From Symbiodinium natans (Eukaryota > Sar > Dinophyceae > Suessiales > Symbiodiniaceae), in the NCBI GenBank assembly GCA_905221605.1, contig CAJNDS010002823.1, positions 653,001 to 717,000 of the forward strand: a DNA stretch of 64,000 nucleotides, given 5' to 3'. Under the pieces are notes generated by a model, which ran no database searches, was not told where the DNA came from, and saw only the letters and a list, made by a program, of their open reading frames with translations. The translations under genes and the position numbers were made by a program. Shown in pieces: positions 10,488 to 22,743 of the stretch (position 1 is the first letter of the stretch; the number at the start of each line of letters is the position of its first letter).

Positions 10488-13304
10488 CACCTATGTGAGT
10501 CTTTGTTCTATCCTTGATCTTTGTCGGTGGTGCACAGAGTTGCTCAACCTAGCGGAATCTGACCATGCCTACTAACGAATAACCCTCTAAGCTCATCATC
10601 CCAGGGCTTTGTGGCTTTGGGGGGTGTACAGGGCTTCTAGGCATAGGGTGCAGGGTTTAGGGTTTAGGGTTTAGGGTTTAGGGTTTAGGGTTTGGGGGAT
10701 GTGTACATTACCCCACTCTTGGTAGCCCGGCAACCATATGATAATGAGGGTGCCCTTGGTGGGGCTGGTTACTTTATTAGGGAGCCTAGGACCAAAAAAA
10801 GGGGCCAAAGGGCACCGCTGGGCTACCAAGAAACCTGAACCCAAAGCTCAGAAACACTTATACTAGACTATAATATACTGTAGTAGTATAGTATACTATA
10901 GAAGATTATATTCTAGTACTTATTTTAGTACATTATAATATAAAATGGTATTGTATGAGCCCTTGCTTTGACGAAGTTCCCTCAGGCCTTCCATGCATCA
11001 TCGGTCCAGGAACCGTCCTGTCCACAAGGGGCGACAGCCCACAGCGTAACATGGGGGCCTTTAATGGTTAGAACAGGGCTTCGGGGGGGTTCTTTGCCTA
11101 GGACCTAGTAGCTAGTTAGCAGGTGACTAGAACCCTTAAGGACTCAACTATTAGGTCCCTGGAAGTATAGGGTACATAGGGACCATAAGGGGTTACTGTT
11201 CGGAATTCTTCCGACCTATGTTAGGCCCTAACGCGTCGGTCTCGTGCCTATGGACCTTAGGAGCCTACCCCAAACCCTAGACCCCACACGCTCCCCAAAC
11301 TCTGCAGCCTTAAATGGTGGTTCCCGAAAAGAAAGGACCCTAACGATAGACCCCCTGGTCGCAGGCTTGGTACCCCTAATTTCGAAAACCCCCAACTCCT
11401 AAAACCCAATACCCCAAACCCTTTACAACCCGAACACTCCCCAAACCCTGCAACCACAAATCCGAACCTAAACCCATTCTAGATTCTAGACCCAAGAGTA
11501 ACCTAGGAATAAAAGGGCGCCCTTTTCGGTCCAACAAGGGAACCCAGACCCTAAAAAAAGGGAATAAGGGCCTACTCTGGGTCCTAGCCTAAGCTTGCAA
11601 GAGCCCTGAAAAAGATTTAAAGGCCCCTTTCGCAACCAGATCGTCGGGGAGACGGGCCCGGGGTCGGTACCGGTGCAACCAGCACTTTAGCCCTAAACCC
11701 TAAGCCATATAAAGCCAAAAGCCTAAACCCCTTTGAGGCTTGCGATTTCAAGGTTTCGGGTTTCAAGGTTTCTGACGCTTCGGGGGCCTTCAGGGGTTTG
11801 TGGTATTGGGGGTTCAAGGGCTTTGGGTTTCGAGATTTCGGGTTTAGGGTTACGGGTTTTGGGTTAAGGGCTTCCGGATTTGGGGTTTAGGGTTTGCTGG
11901 CGCTTAGGATTTCAAGCATTTGGTGATTGAGCTTTAGTCCTTTGGTTTGCATGGCTTATGGTTTCAATGTGTTGGGCTCTTAAGGTTTAATAAGAAGTGT
12001 CATTTGCGTTTTCGCTCTCCGGGGTACTTCTCAAGGGTTTAATGCGTAGGGTGTCGCTTGGTTTTGGAAGCGGCGCCTGTAAGTGGCCGTGTGTTTAAGC
12101 ACATTTTAGCTGGGGGAGAGCGGGGGGTGGTGGGAGGGGTGGTGGGAGGGGTGGTGGGAGGGGGGTGGTGGGAGAGGGGTGGGGTGGGGCTGGGGGCGGG
12201 GCTTAATCACGTCCGGCTGACAACCTCCAAACCTCCATAGCCCAAAACCTCCCAAGCCCAAAACCTCCAAAACCCCTGAAAACCCCAAAGCCCCTAAACC
12301 TCCAAAACCCCGAAAATCATTAAAACCCCGAAGCCCCCAAAACCTCCAAACCCCGAAACCCAAGTCCGCAAAGCCTAAACACTAAACCCAACAGCAAGCC
12401 GGCAGCTCAACCCCAAATTCAGGCACCCTGAGGAAAAGTAGGAGCCTGCAAACTCTTAACCCGTAACGCTTGATCCCTGACGCTCCCCCCAAACCTTTCA
12501 AGCACACTCTGCACACACATGCTTGCCGCGTTGTCATGGGGCAAATGTGCCCGTGATGTGGCGAGAGCACGATTTCAGCCCAAAAGAAAAGTGCCAACAC
12601 ATGCACAAGCTCCACACACCAGCAAAACAAAAATTCAAAAAGTCAACTTGCTATTTCAAAAAAAGCGCGCTCGCGCGTTGGCCACAGCACGATGTCTGCC
12701 AAAACATGTGGGCGAAACCTGAAGCTCTGAAAACGCGCGGCCTCTTACAGGCGCCGGCACCTTGTTGTTTGTGTTTCGGTTTCGGGGGTATAGGGTTTAG
12801 GGTTTAGGGTTTAGGGTTTAAGATGTCCAGAACTCAGGTGGGCTTCTTTGTTCGGCCCCCGGGGCTTTGGGATGCCTAGGCGCCGATGTCACCAGGACTT
12901 CTGTCAGAAGAGGGAAGCTGCTGTAAGAGAGACTTAGCTTTGGAGTAGACCCTGGAAAAAAAAGTATATACTTTTTAGGTATAAGTAGCTATAATAGGAA
13001 CCCAGAACCAAAAAAAGTATTAAAGTATAGTACTCCAAGACCCAGGAGAAGAGGCCAAAACAAAACCTGGCGCCGGGGACAGGCTTTTGGGGGAAGTCTG
13101 CTGCGCCCCAAAAACCCTAAACCCTAAACCCTAAACCCTACACCCTAAACCCTAAACCCTAAACCCTAACCTTAAACCCTAAGGGCTTTTCGGATTTAGA
13201 GTTTAAGTCCAACAAAAAAAAGTCACGCCTCGCAAAAGTCTGCGGAGTCTTTGCTCATGTCCCGCCTTTCGAATCGCAAGCTGGGCTTCGCTAGGCGTGG
13301 GACT
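10488..13304. other. Patchwork with MITE-like elements and short telomere-like arrays
   Basis: Contains an M2 element at 10728-10830; TA-rich sequence at 10860-10950; an element at about 11047-11216 of the same family as 7507-7612; elements at 11491-11592 and 12943-13052 (family of 3694-3802); a GGGGTGGTGGGAG minisatellite at about 12120-12180; and degenerate CCCTAAA-like sequence at 11270-11480, 12230-12400 and 13109-13185. A plus-strand open segment at 12523-12770 repeats a W..HD....CQ.M pattern twice, but coding status is weak. Confidence 0.45.
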
Positions 13305-13399
13305 GGGTTTAGGGTTTAGGGTTTAGGGTTTAGGGTTTAGGGTTTAGGGTTTAGGGTTTAGGGTGTAGGGTTTAGGGTGTAGGGTTTCGGGTTTAGGGA
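13305..13399 (+). repeat. Telomere-like (TTTAGGG)13 array
   Basis: About thirteen heptamers, mostly perfect, with GTGTAGGG and TTTCGGG variants toward the right end. Confidence 0.92.
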
Positions 13400-14263
13400 T
13401 ACCTTACATACCTGGGACCCGCTTTACCTATACTTTTATGGGTTGTACCTACTATTTAACGGTAGTTACTGCGAAACTGTAGGTTCAACAAGGGGTAGTT
13501 GAAGGTTCAAGGGTAGAGAAGGAGGATTGCAAAGTCGGGTAGCTAGACTTCAAAGCCTTGCTCAGGCCACTTACTAACAAACTACCCATGAGAGCCTCCC
13601 GTGTACTCAGGGGGTTTAAGGGGGTAGGCTTTCAGGAATTTTCATGGGGTTTGAAGGGTTTTAAGGGGATTCTAAGGAATTTTAACGGGTGTTTTTAAGC
13701 GGCCTCGGCGTGGTATTAAGGGGGCGTTAAGGAGTTTTAAGGGGACCACAGGTACGTGGGGGAAACCTACCCATCTGAAGTTGGTCCGTGGCCCTAGAGC
13801 CCTGCAGATGGGGTTGTAGGATGAAAAGAAACCCGTTTGAAGTTACCATGCTGGGCTTTTGGGGGATGTGCAAATCTCGCTGGAGACCCTTACAAAACCC
13901 CCCAAAAAAAGGAACACATCTTGAACCATCTTAAGCCCTAAGCCCTAAAGCCTAAACCCCCAAAGGCCAACCTAGCAACAACAATGCCGCCCCACCCATC
14001 TCTAGGAGTCCAGACTCCCAGAAGCTCTTGGCGCTCCGCAATGCAGTTTGTAGGCCTCGGGGAGACATTCTGGGCCGTTCTGTGGTTTTGTAGCGGGTTT
14101 AGGGATTTAGGGTTTAAGGCTTAGACTTTAAGGTTTTGGGTACAGGGTTTGGGGTCGAGGGGCGACTTTTGAGGGGTTGTGGCCTTAGGTGCAGCTTCCG
14201 CAGCATTTCGCTGGGTGCAGACTGAGCAAAATAAACGCGTACAAATGCTGGACAACTTGTCGA

Positions 14264-14330
14264 CTAACCCTAAACCCTAAACCCTAAACCCTAAACCCTA
14301 AACCCTAAACCCTAAACCCTAAACTCTAAG
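14264..14330 (-). repeat. Telomere-like (CCCTAAA)n array
   Basis: Nine heptamers, eight perfect, C-rich strand on plus. Confidence 0.92.
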
Positions 14331-16402
14331 CCCCAGTAGCCCCTAAATCCCAAGATTCCACATGCCAGCATACCTTACACAAGCTAAACTACCCTAAGGG
14401 TCCATGTACCTATATAGTGTATACTTGAGACCAAAACTACTGAACAGGGATCCCTTGAATCAAGGCCCAAGTTTATGCTACACTGGTACATGGACCCTTT
14501 GGGCTTTTCCCAAGATCCTCAGCAGTCAGCTACTCGGCCATGTGCCATGCCTCTTCAGTGGCTGCTTGGACACACTTCTGCAGTTTAAAGTGTCACACAA
14601 GGCCCCAAGGAAGAAATCCTAGACCCCCTCACATCGCAAAGTGGGTTCTTCTGGAGGTAAGCCTGCTCTCAGTCCCAACCGAGCCAACTGAGGTTGCGTC
14701 GGACCGCCTGCCTTCCCTGCTAGGAGCATAAAAAAAGTAAGTGAATCAGGGGCTTAAAAGCCTGGAAGCTCTGTGACTGAAATGTCCTTGAGTTTGGAGT
14801 TTTGTGGTTCACAGACAAAAGTCCGCTCCCCGCTCCCCCGTGGGTGCCAAGGGCGCGGCTGAAGTCCTGAAGAAACCAGAATCGGGATGCCCGACTGCCA
14901 GGGAGGAAAGGGAAGGTGCTCCGAGTTCTTAGTCACCAGGGTGTGGGGCTTTTGGTTGAAAAGTTCGTGCTCGGAGGCTCTCAGTACTTCGGTGGCGGTT
15001 TTTGGGGGTGGAATGTACCTCAAACCGTATCTGGATCCTTTGTGTGGATTGCTAAACCCTAAACCCTAAAGGTTCCTTCGTTCATTGGCTCTCTCGGAAA
15101 CCTTTGGTCTCTCAAAGGCAGCAATTCAGAAAACAGTGCTTGCCGATGGTTGCTCGCAGGGTTTAGGAGATGATGGTTAAGGCCTAAGGAAGATCTTTGT
15201 CGGCCGTTTTTGGGCGATGATCTGTAGGTTTAGGGTTGATGGCTTGGGGCTTGGGGCGCAGGATTCAAGACAGAATCCATAAATCATAGGATTCAGGGTT
15301 CCATATAGTCATATAATATAGTACCCCTGACTCCTGCAGTCTTGGACAATACTTCTCAAGCTCTAGTGCCATGAAGTGCTCAAGAGCAAAACTCCAACTT
15401 CAAAAGGCCACGACCTCTTCAAAGGCTTCCCGCGGGCTTACGCATGCTGATCCTGCTTTCTACAGATTTCGGGCTGTTCTAAATTACGCCCTTCTTAGAA
15501 CTCCCACCATGTAGCGGGGCCCTACATTTGAGCCCTCGTTGACTCTTACGCTGAAGTTGACAAACCCTGTCGCACCCTAAACTCTAAACTCTAAACCCTG
15601 AACCCTAAACCCTCAACCCTGAACCCTAAACCCTCCAGCCCCCACCGGGTAAGCCCAAGCGGGGACCTGGGAAAGCGCTGTCGCACGTGCGGCGGGCAGA
15701 CCAGAACCTTCCAGTACTACGACCATGTCAAAACATGTGTATATGTACATGTATATATGTAGATACACATATATAGATTGGTAGAAATATAGATATATAG
15801 ATATGGTGATATATATATATATATCTATGTATGTATATATATATAAAGAAATACAGATATATAGGTATAAAGATACGTAGATGCAAAGATATATGCAGGT
15901 CATCTAAGAAGCCAAAAACGGGGGTGGGGTTTAAGGTCTATTGTGCGAATCTACCCCTTATAGTATTTTTTAAGGCATTGGGTTCAGGGTTTAGGGAACA
16001 AGGTACAAAGCCCTATATAGTATGGTTTCCGGTACTTCACTTCATAATCGTACTACAAGGGGAATCACTACGTAGTTGAAAGCTCATGGCTAGTTGCCAC
16101 TTGGGTTGTAGGTACCCTATTTAAATAGCTTCTTGCCAGCCTGCAACTGTATAGTTGCCCTACTTTTGACCCGACATACACCTACACCCATAAACCTCCA
16201 AGTAGTATAAAGCAAGGCGTCTCAGAAGCTGGAGAGGGCGCTCTTGGCGTCTTCTTGCAAGTTTTTTTTGTTTTGCTTAAGGTTTAGGGTTTAGGGTTCA
16301 GGATTTGAAAAGGACATGCAAAGTGTCGGGAATCCGGGTTTAAGGGTTCTGGGTTGAGGGTCTTAGGGTTTGCTGTAGGGTTTTGGATGTTCAGGTACCG
16401 GC

Positions 16403-16516
16403 TCAGCACAACATGTCGCACCCTGGGCAAGGGAGTCTTCTCAAACCCCGACAAGCCTCGTAGGTGGTGATGTTGACCAGCATGAAAGCCTCGGGCGTCA
16501 ACGGAGTTTTCCAGAG
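16403..16516 (-). CDS. Possible exon fragment, unknown protein
   Basis: The minus strand reads WKTPLTPEAFMLVNITTYEA then CRGLRRLPCPGCDMLC to a TGA at 16403-16405. The composition is protein-like and includes a CPGC pair. No start codon or acceptor stands out and no family is recognised. Another minus-strand frame is open too. Confidence 0.25.
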   Translation of the reverse strand, partial: LWKTPLTPEAFMLVNITTYEACRGLRRLPCPGCDMLC

Positions 16517-17160
16517 AAGCTACACCCAAAGGCTTCATGAATTCATGCTTTCGGGTCTGGGGTATACTTGGGCGTTGGAGTACTTCCTGTATGATGACTT
16601 CGCGGCTCAGCTATGTTAGCTCAATCCCCCTAGACCTCCATTACCTGGCGCCCCACCCCCCCCCCCCCCCCCCCGTGTGAGAGCACACAAGTGGCTCCAC
16701 CAAGTCGAACACGTGATTGCACTGGGTGTACCAGGCAACGGCGTCCATGGGGATTCGAAGACATGTTCTATTCAGGTAGATGATCCCTAAGCGCCCCTAA
16801 GCCCTAAACCCTAAACCCCAAACCCCAAACCCTAAACCCTAAACCCTTGCCCCCGAACCCTAAACCCCAAACCCTAAACCCCAAACCCCAAGCCCTAAAC
16901 ACCAAACTTCAGGCACAAAGGACACCCTTTAAACATGTATGCACACGCTATGATATAATAGCATGCAATGTATACAATATAGTACAAAATATGGAATATA
17001 TCATATGTACTGTGTATGATGTAACATAGTTAATATAATCGGACATCATATAAGTTTTTTATTTTACATGTTTCATATAAACGTGAATGTATATGTTTAT
17101 ATATATATATATTATAACTTTAATATAGCATCATATGATACATATATATATATATATATG

Positions 17161-17195
<35 letters not shown>

Positions 17196-19759
17196 TATAC
17201 TTTAAATTTGTTTACTCAGTGTTTGGGGTAATGCATTAGGGAGGAATCTATGCATGTGTATATATATATATATATACATAGCACGTGTATACCTACATGC
17301 ACTCACCAAGAAACGATAAGGAACCCTGTTTACACTCACCAGTGCCAGTAACAAATCCTGCTTCATGTAGGTGGTTGTCAAAATAATTATGGTCCCTTTT
17401 GGGGTCCCTACTATAATACGGCACTGATACTGGCAGCCCTACCCCAACCTCAAACCCAACGCGCTCGCGACACGACCCCTGAAACAGAGAGTTCAACCCT
17501 AAACCAGACCGCCGGAACCTCCAGATCTCCTGAGGCTGAGCTCCCGTCTGTCTGGCGTGCAATGAGGCCCTCGCAAGCCGGGCTGATAGCTGGGTAGCGC
17601 AGTGACCATATTACAATAAGGGCACCCTTTTTTTGGTTTGGTGAATTTATAAGGGAACCTTGAACCACCAAAAAGAAAAAGGAAAAGGGTACCACTGGGC
17701 TCCAAGATAGGGTGCGGGCGCAGGATGTGCGCCGCAGACTGACGTGTATGAACGTTAACCCTATAGGACAGAGGTTTCGCTCAAACAGGAACATCGTCTC
17801 CGCCCCTTCGCTTCCCATGGTACCAAAGGGGCTTCGAAGGGAACCTAGACCCTAAAAAAGTGGAAAAAGGGCCTCTTCTGTGTCCTAGTCAGGGTTTGGA
17901 ATTCGGGTTTGGGGTTTGGGGTTTGGGGTTTAGGGTTAACTTCTTCCTCCAAAGGAGCTGCCTTCATGCCAGGGTTAAGATTCTACTGGCTCTACAGGCT
18001 ATCCAGGGTCTACAGGACTTAGGGTATAGAATGGACACCAAGCTACTATGTGCTTAACAACCCCCAAAAGAACAACAAAAGATTAATCCCTGTATTGCCC
18101 TGATAGGGAAGAACATGTTGATTTTTGGGGGGTTCTGAAGCAATGATTAGCAAGCCAGATCCAAGACCAACCAAGGTCCACACGTCTGGCTCAGGAATCA
18201 GAGTTAGCCTAAACCCTGAACCCTAGACCCTATATCCCAAACCCTAAACCCCTAAACCCCTAAACCCTAAACCCCTAAACCCTAAACCCCTATACCCTCT
18301 ATCCTAATTAAACCCTAAAACCTAAACCCCAAACCCCTAAACCCCTAAACTCCCTAGCTCTTAACTCTGAGGCCCCCAGATGCCACATCCCAAGCCCGGC
18401 GCCAGAACAAAAAGAGAGGCCAGAAGGTCCACGAGGACCGCAGCGGTGACCACCTCGGGATTGGGCTTTGGGATTTAGGGTTAGGGTTTCGGGTTTCGGG
18501 TGTAGGGTTTAGGGTTTAGGCTCCTGATGTAGTACCTTTTTGGTGTAGTATACGATAAGCCCTATAACCCGAATCACCCGAATCAGCACTCATCCCGTTC
18601 CTGGTTCCCGAACTCCAGGCCCCTCAACTGTTGGGGGGGGGGGGGGGGGTTATGTTCAACTGCCGCTCCTGCAACCTGGGAATTCCAAGGCTAAAGCCTC
18701 AGGGTCTATAGGTTCTAAAGACATCTGCAGGCTTAAGGGCGTCGGGGGCTTCCAGGGCTAAAGACTTTTGGGGCCTGAGGTTTTGGGTTAGGGTGGTTTC
18801 ACGGGGATTGAGGTGCATAGGCTCCGGCCACAGACGCAGCGGAGGCGGCCTGCACAGGAGGGCTGCTTCTTCGGGGTCGCTGTGTTTAGAGCACTTCTTG
18901 TTGCTTCATGTACCCAAACAAAGGGATGAGCGTAGCATGACGCATTTGGTCCCAACTTAAAGGCGTCGTCCCCCCAAGGCTAAGGGTTTAGGGTATTTAG
19001 GGTGTAGCGGCTGAAGCTTTCGGAGCCTTAAGCATATGAGCACTTCTTTTGGGAGAATCAGATCCTCCCCAAACCCCGCGTAAGATGGGAAACTCTATAC
19101 CCAAACATTCAATACGCCTTAACTCAGGACTTCTAGGGTTAACAGGGTTTAGGGTTTGGGGTTTGTCTTATGTTCATGGTAAGGAACGCCCCGCCCCCAA
19201 CTCGCAATGCCAGTGCTTGTTGAGCCGAGCGCGGGACAGTTTGTAGCACTAGGGTGCCCGGCTTGATTCTGGTGCATCTTCATCGTGGGCTTGTTTGCGT
19301 TCTCGGGGGGTTTAGGGGTTTTGGGGGTTTTGGGGGGTTTAGGGGCGTTTGGGGGGTTTAGGGGCGTTTGGGGGGTTTCGGGGGTTTTTGAAGGGGGTTG
19401 GGGTGGGGGTGGGGGGGGGCTCTGCTAAAGGGGGCCTCGGGGATGTTAGAGGGCTGAGTTTAGGATTCTCAAGGTTCCAAGATTTGAGAAGCAAGTCGGT
19501 GTGACTCGTGCAAGCCATCGTGGACAGGTCTGGAATGGGCTCGCGATCCTCTTGCGAGATGTTGTCAGGGCGGGTTCGACATTGACATGGGCCAATGGGG
19601 GATTACAACATAGGGGACCCCCAAGAAAGATCCCCACATAGTAGGAGTCCTTATAATACGGACCCGAGAAGGTACCCCTAATTTCAGAAACCCCCCCATC
19701 TCGATTCCGCTTGTGACAGTGGTGGGGCGGTGAATGCCCTGGCCCATTCCACACCGTAG

Positions 19760-20056
19760 GTGCTATCTGCAAAGGCATTCATCGACAAGCCCTGCGTGTT
19801 GAAAGCACGGGAAGGACGACGCTTCCCAGGTGTCGACTCCTGCCTTGTCATTGTCTATTACGAGTCTACAGAGATGTTCATCCAGTCGCCACAACCGGCT
19901 GTTGACCCTTCTACTGAAATACCTCAAAACCCCCCCCCCCCCCCCCCCCCGATACCCTACGAACCTGATTCCTTAGATCGGGCGCCCTCAGTACAGCTGG
20001 CCCATGCTCCCCATGCCACCAGTGTAGCGGTTCCTGGGCGGGCACTTCGTCACTAG
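19760..20056 (+). CDS. Probable exon, proline-tract protein of unknown function
   Basis: Open for 98 codons from just after a TAG acceptor-like site (ACACCGTAG|GTG) to TAG at 20054. It reads AKAFIDKPCVLKAREGRRFP, then GVDSCLVIVYYESTEMFIQS, a proline tract, and PYEPDSLDRAPSVQLAHAPH. The first part has balanced, globular-like composition. A run of about 20 C near 19929-19950 encodes the proline tract in frame, so the homopolymer sits inside the putative exon. There is no ATG at the left end, so an upstream exon would be needed. No family recognised. Confidence 0.45.
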   Translation: MLSAKAFIDKPCVLKAREGRRFPGVDSCLVIVYYESTEMFIQSPQPAVDPSTEIPQNPPPPPPPIPYEPDSLDRAPSVQLAHAPHATSVAVPGRALRH

Positions 20057-21316
20057 AGCCCAGCAAATCGGTCGTGCGTCCTTTCAGTTCTTACCTGTTA
20101 ATTATAAAATTGTTCACTCTTTCTCTTCGTAGTTGTATTAAGGGGGCAATAAAGGAATTCTGTAAGCCCCCCAAAACCATACTATTATTGGGCTAATTTT
20201 GAGGGGCTTCGCGTGTGAGTTTTTGCCCCAATATCAGATATTAGTACAAAAAGCCCATACACTTTGCTCCCAAAATAGGACCCTCTTTTACTTCGTTCAT
20301 TCGCTTCCTCGCTCATGAAGTTCATTCACTGTGTTCATTCACTTCACTCTCTTCGTTACTCTTTTCCCCTATTTTTTACCATTATTCACGCGTGAAAAGC
20401 TACGAGTATTTAGAGTTTCCGTTGTGTGCACACTGTATAGTTTCCATCACACCCATGTTCAGATCAAAGCCTGCTTTGTCTGCGAAGCACCAGTTGCCAT
20501 GCACGTCGCTAAGGAGTAAGCCAGAATGGGTTCCTAGAGGTTCCCTTCCCAATAAAGTCATTTGGCGCAGAACGATGCAGTGAGTAAGCTTCCATTCCAA
20601 GCCGAAGCTTGCGAAGATTTGTTTAGGGTTTAGGGTTTAGGTTTAGAGATTAGGGTTTAGGGTTTAGGGCCTTTGTGCTTGCAGAGCTTGAGGCAATGCT
20701 GCCGACAGGCAACGCGGAAAGTATGATGCTGCAGGACTGATTCCGGGAGTGCACAACAGATGCGGGCTTCTTGCGTAGCCCTAAGGGTCCATGTACCTAA
20801 ATAGGGAATCCTTGGGCCTCATAAAGTAACTCCTATATAGGGACTACTGGGCTCAAGTAGAAAATAATACTGGTACGTGTAAGTTTCCCTGATCTACCTA
20901 GTACGGGTCCCCGCCAGGCAGGTGCTGCCTTAGGAGACTAGACCCTAAACTCTAAACCCTAAACCCTAAACCCTGAGAAATTACAAATAAGGGTCATCCG
21001 TTTGAGGATCCGGGAGGGCGGCGACAAGGATTCACACTACTCATAACGCTACTTCTTGCTACACAAGAACCTCCCGGTTGATACCTTGCATCCCCCCTAC
21101 ACATATACTCTTTAAGGGATGCCACAGGGTACCCAATTCCCTGATTTTCCACTAAGAACCTCCAGGGTGTAGGGCTAAGGGTTTAGGGGGTAGAGGGTTT
21201 ATAGGGTTGACGGAAGTTTACGGTTTATGGGGTTTAGATGATTCATAGGGTTCATAGGGTTCATAGGGTTCATAGGTTTTATAGGGTTTAGGGTATTTAG
21301 GCTTTATGGGGTTTAT

Positions 21317-21377
21317 ACCCCTAAACCCTAAACCCTAAACCCTAAACCCTAAACCCTAAACCCTTAGGGTTTAGGGT
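21317..21377. repeat. Back-to-back telomere-like arrays, (CCCTAAA)n then (TTTAGGG)2
   Basis: Six CCCTAAA heptamers run directly into TTAGGGTTTAGGG at about 21363. The order is C-rich then G-rich on the plus strand, the reverse of what an end-to-end telomere fusion leaves. Confidence 0.85.
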
Positions 21378-22040
21378 GGGGCCCAAGGGATGCCTTTGCT
21401 TGCCGAGGCGCGCTGCGTCGGACGGGCTCCCGACGCTGCCCCCACCGCTGGGGCTCGGCTCCTGGATCTTCAGGGGGCTTGGGGGTTTAGGGTTTAGGGT
21501 TTAGGGGTTTAGGGTTTAGGGTTTTAGGGTTTTGGGGTTTAGGGTTTAGGGTGTTAGGGGGTTGGGGGGTTTGGGGGTTTAGGGGTTTAGGGTTTAGGGT
21601 TTTAGGGTTTTGGGGTTTAGGGTTTAGGGTTCAGGGTTGCGGGGTTTGGGGCTTTGGGGTTTGGGGGGGGCTTGGGGGTTTAGGGTTTTAGGGTTTGGGG
21701 GTTTCGGGTTTAGGGCTTAGGTTTGAGGGCTCAAGGGCTCAGCAGCGATTCCGCCCACGGAGGCTTCAGAATCCTGAGCCCGAAACCCCAAAACCCAGTC
21801 AACACAAGGTCAAACCTTCCACCATGATTGTTGGTGTACTGCTGGGAGATGATGAATTTTGTTCCTTTTTTGGGTTGAAGAGTTTTCTTAGAATGATGTT
21901 CCACAATGACCCAGCTTCCAGACATGATGAAAACCTAGAAGCCCCCAAACACAAAAGCCGTGAACTGATGTGCGACGCCAAAGCCAAGCCATCCTATATG
22001 CTTGGTGTCTGCACATGCCTGTGTAATGATAAACACACCT

Positions 22041-22094
22041 CCCTAAACCCTAAACCCTAAACCCTAAACCCTAAACCCTAAACCCTAAACCCTA
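22041..22094 (-). repeat. Telomere-like (CCCTAAA)n array
   Basis: Seven to eight perfect heptamers, C-rich strand on plus. Confidence 0.93.
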
Positions 22095-22212
22095 GTTAAC
22101 CCCGCGAGTGAAGATGGGTTGAGAGCCAATGCTTTCGTCGCTTTTGGGGGCAGAAGGAACAAAACCGATGCCAGCGGAAGCCGGGAACGGGTGGTACTAA
22201 ACCTCTAGAGAC

Positions 22213-22324
22213 CTACTGTTTGCTCAAGAACCCCCCCAAAAATATAACATATTCTTCCCGATAAGGGGAATAAGGGAGGCATTCCCGTTTTTTTGGGGGG
22301 GGGTCTCTCTTAAGCAAATAGTAG
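22213..22324. mobile_element. MITE-like inverted-repeat element, family M4
   Basis: Ends CTACTGTTTGCTCAAGAACC and the opposed TCTTAAGCAAATAGTAG; the centre holds TATTCTTCCCGATAAGGGGA. Related copies: 28112-28227, 30548-30645, 31417-31523 and 61663-61760, with a weaker copy at 18050-18133. All share GCTTAAGAACCCC-like ends and a central TTCTTCCC block. Confidence 0.6.
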
Positions 22325-22491
22325 AGACGTGGGCCTCTTCCTGTGCCTGGCCCTGGCCCTGTGCCGCTTGGCTCGCCGGTTCCGTTTGGCCGGCCGGTGC
22401 CGGTTGGCCGGCCGGTGCCGGTTGGCCGCCCGGCGCCGGTTGGGCTGCCTGAGCGATTGCAGGCGAAGGCTGTACGAACCCTCCCTGCAGC

Positions 22492-22743
22492 CTAAAGGCC
22501 GTTACAGCCTAACAAAAAGCCGCAGGTACTTCTAAGCAGCCCAAGGCGGACGCTGTTGAGCTTCATGAACTGAGACTTCAGAGTTTCGTGGTGCAGGGCT
22601 TTCGGGGTGGCCCTTCTTTTCGGATCAGCTTTCCCTGCCGAGCTCCGCTTGAAGGCCGCATCATCTCGGAAATTGGAGCCCCTAATCATATATTCTGTTG
22701 TCAGCCTCAAAGACCCTGGAATCTCTTCATGTTGTAACCGCAT
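22492..22743 (-). CDS. Possible small CDS or exon, unknown protein
   Basis: An 83-codon minus-strand frame starts at a true ATG (22741-22743). It reads MRLQHEEIPGSLRLTTEYMI, then GSNFRDDAAFKRSSAGKADP, then HHETLKSQFMKLNSVRLGLL. Charged, protein-like composition without low-complexity bias. The neighbours are an 18-bp minisatellite and telomere-like sequence. No family, localisation signal or membrane segment recognised. Confidence 0.38.
   Translation of the reverse strand: MRLQHEEIPGSLRLTTEYMIRGSNFRDDAAFKRSSAGKADPKRRATPKALHHETLKSQFMKLNSVRLGLLRSTCGFLLGCNGL

Larger units (their letters stand above)
13400..19759. other. Patchwork: arrays, MITE-like elements, AT microsatellites
   Basis: Telomere-like array at 14264-14330; degenerate arrays near 15575-15635, 16800-16900 and 18210-18360; an inverted-repeat element at 14396-14500 (ends AGGGTCCATGTACC / GGTACATGGACCCT); TA-rich microsatellites at 15735-15900 and 16950-17290; an M2 element at 17590-17706; an element near 18050-18133 with GCTTAACAACCCCC / GGGGGGTTCTGAAGC ends; homopolymer C at 16656-16674 and G at 18633-18649. 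Apart from the candidate at 16403-16516 I see no supported gene. Confidence 0.45.
20057..22491. other. Patchwork with arrays and MITE-like elements; possible minus-strand exon at 20400-20600
   Basis: At 20400-20600 the minus strand reads GLLLSDVHGNWCFADKAGFD and MGVMETIQCAHNGNSKYS before a stop; a plus-strand frame is open over the same bases, so the call is weak. Also present: an inverted-repeat element at 20783-20882, telomere-like sequence at 20940-20975, the back-to-back array at 21317-21377, long degenerate TTTAGGG/TTTTGGGG sequence at 21480-21720, an array at 22041-22094, an element at 22213-22324, and an 18-bp minisatellite (GGTTGGCCGGCCGGTGCC-like, about four units) at 22371-22445. 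Confidence 0.4.

Noticed and set aside
21480-21720. True chromosome end
   Set aside because: Degenerate TTTAGGG sequence continues into unique sequence on both sides; interstitial, like the other arrays.
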